Under the pieces are notes generated by a model. The model was not told where the DNA came from and made no database searches. It worked only from the letters and a program-made list of their open reading frames with translations. A stretch of DNA of 64,000 bases from Stercorarius parasiticus (taxonomy: Eukaryota > Chordata > Aves > Charadriiformes > Stercorariidae), in NCBI GenBank assembly GCA_013396915.1, contig VWZL01002562.1:617438-681437 (forward strand), in the 5' to 3' direction. Numbering within the stretch: position 1 is the stretch's first letter; the number at the start of each line of letters is the position of its first letter. Of this stretch, positions 60,725 to 64,000 are shown piece after piece. Both the position numbers and the translations under genes were made by a program.

Positions 60725-60840
60725 TGTCAGAAGTGGGATTCGAACCCACGCCTCCATACGGAGACCAGAATACCCAATCCGCTACGGGAAGGCATACAAC
60801 GCCTTGAGTCTGGCGCCTTAGACCACTCGGCCATCCTGAC
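60725..60840 (-). tRNA. tRNA-Leu (anticodon CAA) with intron
   Basis: 116 bp, with an 84-nt mature form. The acceptor stem pairs GTCAGGA with TTCTGAC, with discriminator A. The A box (TGGCCGAGTGG) and B box (GGTTCGAATCC) are intact, and the long variable arm is typical of Leu tRNA. The anticodon CAA is at 60,806-60,804, followed by G and then a 32-nt intron (60,802-60,771) before the 3' half of the anticodon stem (TCTGG). Vertebrate tRNA-Leu(CAA) genes carry an intron at this place. A TTTTT Pol III terminator follows at 60,720-60,716. It runs away from COX7B, about 300 bp upstream of that gene's start codon. Confidence 0.97.
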
Positions 60841-60879
60841 ACTACGACTAAAAGATCCACCGACAGCTTCTTATCGCTT

Positions 60880-61143
60880 GCCTGACGGCGCCGCCCGCCT
60901 TCCCGAACCTATAAACGGGAGAGGAGCCCCTCTCCCTCTCTCCTGACTACGAGGCTTCTCCCACTCTCGCTCCGTCGCAGCGAGGAGCCGTCTTTCCCCC
61001 GCTGCCGCGCGGCCCCGTTACCCACAGGGCTCCGCTCGGTAACGCGGCGCCTCGGCCACTTCCGGCGCGGCCATTTTGTTTTTCACTGTTCGCCAAGGGT
61101 ACCGGCGTCCCGGCGGCGGCAGGGCCGTACTTCGCCTGTCAGC
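60880..61143 (+). promoter_or_regulatory. COX7B promoter and 5' UTR
   Basis: CpG-rich, TATA-less. A CACTTCCGG ETS/GABP (NRF-2) site at 61,057-61,065 is closely followed by GCCATTTTG (reverse YY1-type) at 61,070-61,078, about 70 bp before the ATG. GABP and YY1 sites are usual in promoters of nuclear-encoded cytochrome c oxidase subunits. The true start of transcription probably lies near these motifs. Confidence 0.7.
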
Positions 61144-63271
61144 ATGTTCCCTGTGGCAAAGGCTGCTCTGAACCTCACCGGTAAGCAAGGAGGAGGCTCT
61201 CTGGAGTGCAGAAGTGATGGGGCTGTTTCTCGGGAGTAGACGGTTTCGGCAGGGGGGTCTCCCCGCGGTGGGGTGCCTTCACTGTGAGGGCTGTCCCTGA
61301 ACAGTCGTGAGGGCAGCGGGTGACTCTCTTGTCCTTTGTCTGCTGCTTTTTTTTTCTCTCTTTTTTTCTGCCTCTCTTACCTCCTAGTTGTTTTTACTTG
61401 AGCTGACCTTGGGTCCCTTTCCTCGGTGCTTTTCATCCTCGATGGTAACTAAAGGCACGTTTAGGTCTTGTTACCTGAAGTGTCAAGGTGTAGTCAGTCA
61501 GTGACCAGCCTTCAAACTCAAGGGTAAAGTTACCTCTTCAGTGATAGACTCCCTAATGCTTAATCCAGCCCTTTCAGATCTGGTCCCGAGTCGTGATGTC
61601 TGAGGTGCGTGCACCTAAAATAAACGAGATTAGCAGCGTTTCTCGATAGATATTCAAGCTTCTTTTTTTCTGCTTAAAAAAAATTATTGACCTGATAAAA
61701 GATTCTATTTTGTAATGTTTTTCTTTATGCACAAATCGCTGTCTCATCAAATGCTTTGTACACAACTACTAAACAGTCTCCATGTTTTGAAGCTGGTGGT
61801 TTGATTCTTAATCCTGTTTTCTCCTTAATAAGTATACCTTTTATACGTTATATCTACATACATCATACATCCTGTCATCTGAAGATATCCTCCTGCATTT
61901 TGTTCTCTATTATTTACCTCATGCGAAGGCCCACAGTTATTTCCACTTCCTTCTTCACCTCCTTCCCCTCCCTTCAAAAATCTTGAAGGGAAGGTGTTAC
62001 CCATACCCACTATCTTCAACCGCTTAATCTGATAATGAGCTTCATCCTGAAAATGCTTGTATTAGGTACGCATACTGACAATATAGATATTTATACACAG
62101 AAATCTGAAACTTTTACAATATAGATATTTATACACAGAAATCTGAAACTTTTATGTACTAAACAAAATATACTATTAGAGAAATAGTAATAATTAAAAG
62201 TGTACTTGAACTTCCACACTGAGGGCCCAAAGAAAACATATTGATGAAAAAGGTAATTTTGAGGATTTTCTTACTGGAATTAGACTTCAGGAGTAACTTT
62301 CTTGAGAGATATTGGGAGAGCTGAAACAAAATGCAAGGCTTTCTGTATATCCAAGTTTTGGAATCATTCCATAGCTCTAAGTCCAAAAGATCAATTTTTT
62401 TCAGCTTTTCATGAAATCTTTCAGTGGTTATGCTTGCCTCTCTGTTGATGGGAGATGAGGCTTGTGAATGGTTTGAATGTATATTTTAGTTGATTTCTGT
62501 ATTTCTAATTCTTTTTAATGTTCATTAGCTCGTGGCATTCGGCATACTGCAGTAAGACAAGCTCATCGCAAACATGAGCCTGACTTCCATGATAAATATG
62601 GAAACCTGGTACTCCTTGGTGGAGCCGCAGCTTTTGTTACTGTCTGGGGATATGTAAGTTGTCCTTTTTTTTTCCACTACTCTGTTGTGACTGTAGCTGT
62701 AAACTTGCAAGCTAAGTTTCACAAGGGGTTACTTGTTTGAAATAACTTACATGGTCAGAATTCAGGAGTTTTTTATTTAAGTCAATAGTAATGTGATAGA
62801 AATGAAAGTTGTTAGTTAATATTTTGATGTTGAGTTGTTACACAAATCTCTGTGTCTATGGCTTGATTTTAAAATGTAGTAGAAACACAAGTGTTCTCTA
62901 TTTTACCCGCAATTTCTAAGCTATACAGGTAGGAGGTTTTAGCAGAAAAATTTATAGATTAAAATATCGGTATGGTGATGGGGTTTTACATTTGAGATTC
63001 TTTGTTCAAAAGCTAGATATTTTGAGATAGAAAACGGAGGTATTTAAATACTATTCAATATAAACATATTCCACTTCCTTTATTAGATGTCATGTTCTAA
63101 TATAAGAAATACAAACCGAAAACAATAGAAATAGTCCTCTATAGGAAGGTTTCTTTGATTTCAGAGTTAATAATCTTGATTTTTATCCTCCTACAGGTGT
63201 TAACACAAGCTGGAATTGAGTGGGGCTTGTCACCTGTTGGCAGAATCACTCCAAAAGAATGGAGGGAGTAA
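61144..63271 (+). CDS. COX7B: COX7B, cytochrome c oxidase subunit 7B, mitochondrial
   Basis: Complete gene: exons 61,144-61,180, 62,529-62,653 and 63,197-63,271, 237 nt, 78 aa (human 80). COX7B is a small single-pass subunit of respiratory complex IV in the inner mitochondrial membrane. The basic N-terminal presequence (MFPVAKAALNLTARGIRHTA) precedes the conserved PDFHDKYGN motif. A membrane helix (VLLGGAAAFVTVWGYVLTQ) follows, then the conserved end GIEWGLSPVGRITPKEWRE. Donors are ACCG|GTAAGC and TAT|GTAAGT; acceptors are TTCATTAG and CTACAG. The two-residue difference from human lies in the presequence and C terminus. It is transcribed away from MAGT1. Confidence 0.97.
61181..62528 (+). other. 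COX7B intron 1, with a perfect 38-bp tandem duplication
   Basis: AT-rich intron whose first 150 bp are still CpG-rich. At 62,078-62,115 and 62,116-62,153 the same 38 bases, starting ACAATATAGATATTTATACA, occur twice without a mismatch. No other repeat or gene is seen. Confidence 0.9.
62654..63196 (+). other. COX7B intron 2
   Basis: 543 bp, AT-rich, with a T-rich acceptor region. Nothing else is recognised. Confidence 0.85.
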
Positions 63272-63374
63272 CAGCCTTTGCTTGTAATAAGCTGGTCTAA
63301 ACTTTCACTGAAAAAATCACCATGTAATGGCATTTCTTCTCTGATTACCACTTGTACAGTGGCATTCCTGGTCT

Positions 63375-63380
63375 AATAAA
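63375..63380 (+). terminator. COX7B poly(A) signal
   Basis: AATAAA about 105 bp after the stop codon gives a short 3' UTR ending near 63,395-63,400, as expected for small COX subunit mRNAs. Confidence 0.85.
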
Positions 63381-63541
63381 CATACCTAGAAACCTCTCTG
63401 GCTCTTCTAGGTTTCCTCTATGCTCCATGTCTGCTGAAGTGTAAGAAATAGTGTAAAAACTCAAAACAATGAAATCCTGTTGTAGGTGGTCCTCGTTGTT
63501 CCCATGAGGGTCACTGGTGGTTAAGGGACAGATCCAAAACA

Positions 63542-63690
63542 GCATCTAAACCATCACTAATCTAAACCATGTCCCTCAGCACCACGTTTACCCGTCTTTT
63601 ATATACCTCCAGGGATGGTGCCTCAACCCCTTCCCCTGGGCAGCCTGTTCATGAACCCTGTTCTACTCTGATGCTGACAGATACAGTCCA
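63542..63690 (-). repeat. CR1 LINE internal fragment
   Basis: About 150 bp resembling the reverse complement of CR1: CCATGTCCCTCAGCACCACG, TTACCCGTCTTTTATATACC, CTCCAGGGATGGTGCCTCAAC and CTGGGCAGCCTGTTC. No 3' tail is present, so it is an internal piece. Lies just downstream of COX7B. Confidence 0.75.
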
Positions 63691-63859
63691 TTTCGCCAGA
63701 TGTGTGTGCTTCAATGAACCTCACATGCACTCTCAGCAGAGTTCACATCTAATGGCAAAGTTTATGTTTTCTGTTGAGATCCCATTTTTTTTTCAGTATT
63801 TTTACCTCTTGAATCACTGCAAATAAGTTGCTTCTCTCAGAGGCCTCTGGGAGTCCCGA

Positions 63860-64000
63860 AGAGCTACAGTGAGTTTCCGAGCCGCTCCCCTGCAGCGGGC
63901 AGTGTCCCCGCGCGGCCCCTCGCTGATGCTGACGGAAACGTGATATTTCCAATTACTTTTGGTGTCATCAAGACGCCGTCACGTGCCCGGCGGCGCCGCC
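63860..64000 (+). promoter_or_regulatory. Start of a CpG-rich region at the right edge (next promoter?)
   Basis: CpG density rises sharply in the last 140 bp and includes a GTCACGTG E-box at 63,978-63,985. In human the next gene after COX7B is ATP7A on the same strand, so this may be its promoter. No coding sequence of that gene is visible here. Confidence 0.4.

Noticed and set aside
1..64000. CRISPR arrays, prokaryotic operons, phage or plasmid features
   Set aside because: The whole window is a vertebrate gene block with spliced genes and CR1 repeats; no regular spaced repeats or bacterial-type gene clusters are present.

Overview
The window looks like bird nuclear DNA. It is AT-rich with islands of high CpG, all protein genes are split by GT-AG introns, and it is scattered with 5'-truncated CR1 LINE fragments whose 3' ends carry the CR1-type ATTCTATG repeats, plus one avian-type LTR. 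The gene order ATRX (-), MAGT1 (-), COX7B (+) matches human Xq21.1 and the corresponding conserved block I know from birds. I assembled each coding exon by reading splice sites and codon phase; all joins stay in frame. The species cannot be named from the sequence.

Layout. 1-41,908 (- strand) is the 5' part of ATRX: coding exons 1 to 14 (1,390 codons), covering the ADD histone reader, the HP1-binding motif, the large acidic/basic exon 9 and the DAXX-binding region. The SNF2 helicase exons lie off the left edge. A CpG-rich promoter sits at about 41,740-42,400. 42,400-46,885 is intergenic with nothing recognised. 46,885-59,454 (- strand) is the whole MAGT1 gene: 10 exons, 328 aa, a last exon with only 16 coding bases, and a 1.5 kb 3' UTR ending at an AATAAA. 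59,455-61,140 is a compact promoter region containing the MAGT1 CpG island, a possible divergent first exon, a CR1 piece and an intron-bearing tRNA-Leu(CAA) gene. 61,144-63,395 (+ strand) is complete COX7B (3 exons, 78 aa). The last 140 bp become CpG-rich and may start the next promoter, ATP7A by synteny.

The genes are housekeeping genes and do not form one pathway: ATRX is a heterochromatin remodeller and H3.3 deposition factor, MAGT1 is an oxidoreductase subunit of the STT3B oligosaccharyltransferase, and COX7B is a small subunit of respiratory complex IV. They share the style of their promoters (CpG island, CCAAT, ETS/GABP and YY1-like motifs).

The most interesting signal is directly after ATRX exon 10. 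The reading frame runs through the splice donor for 66 more codons of very basic, AT-hook-like protein, followed by a stop and an AATAAA. This fits a terminal exon for the truncated isoform ATRXt described in mammals. I found no defence system, CRISPR, phage or other prokaryote-type system, and no evidence for a wholly new system.
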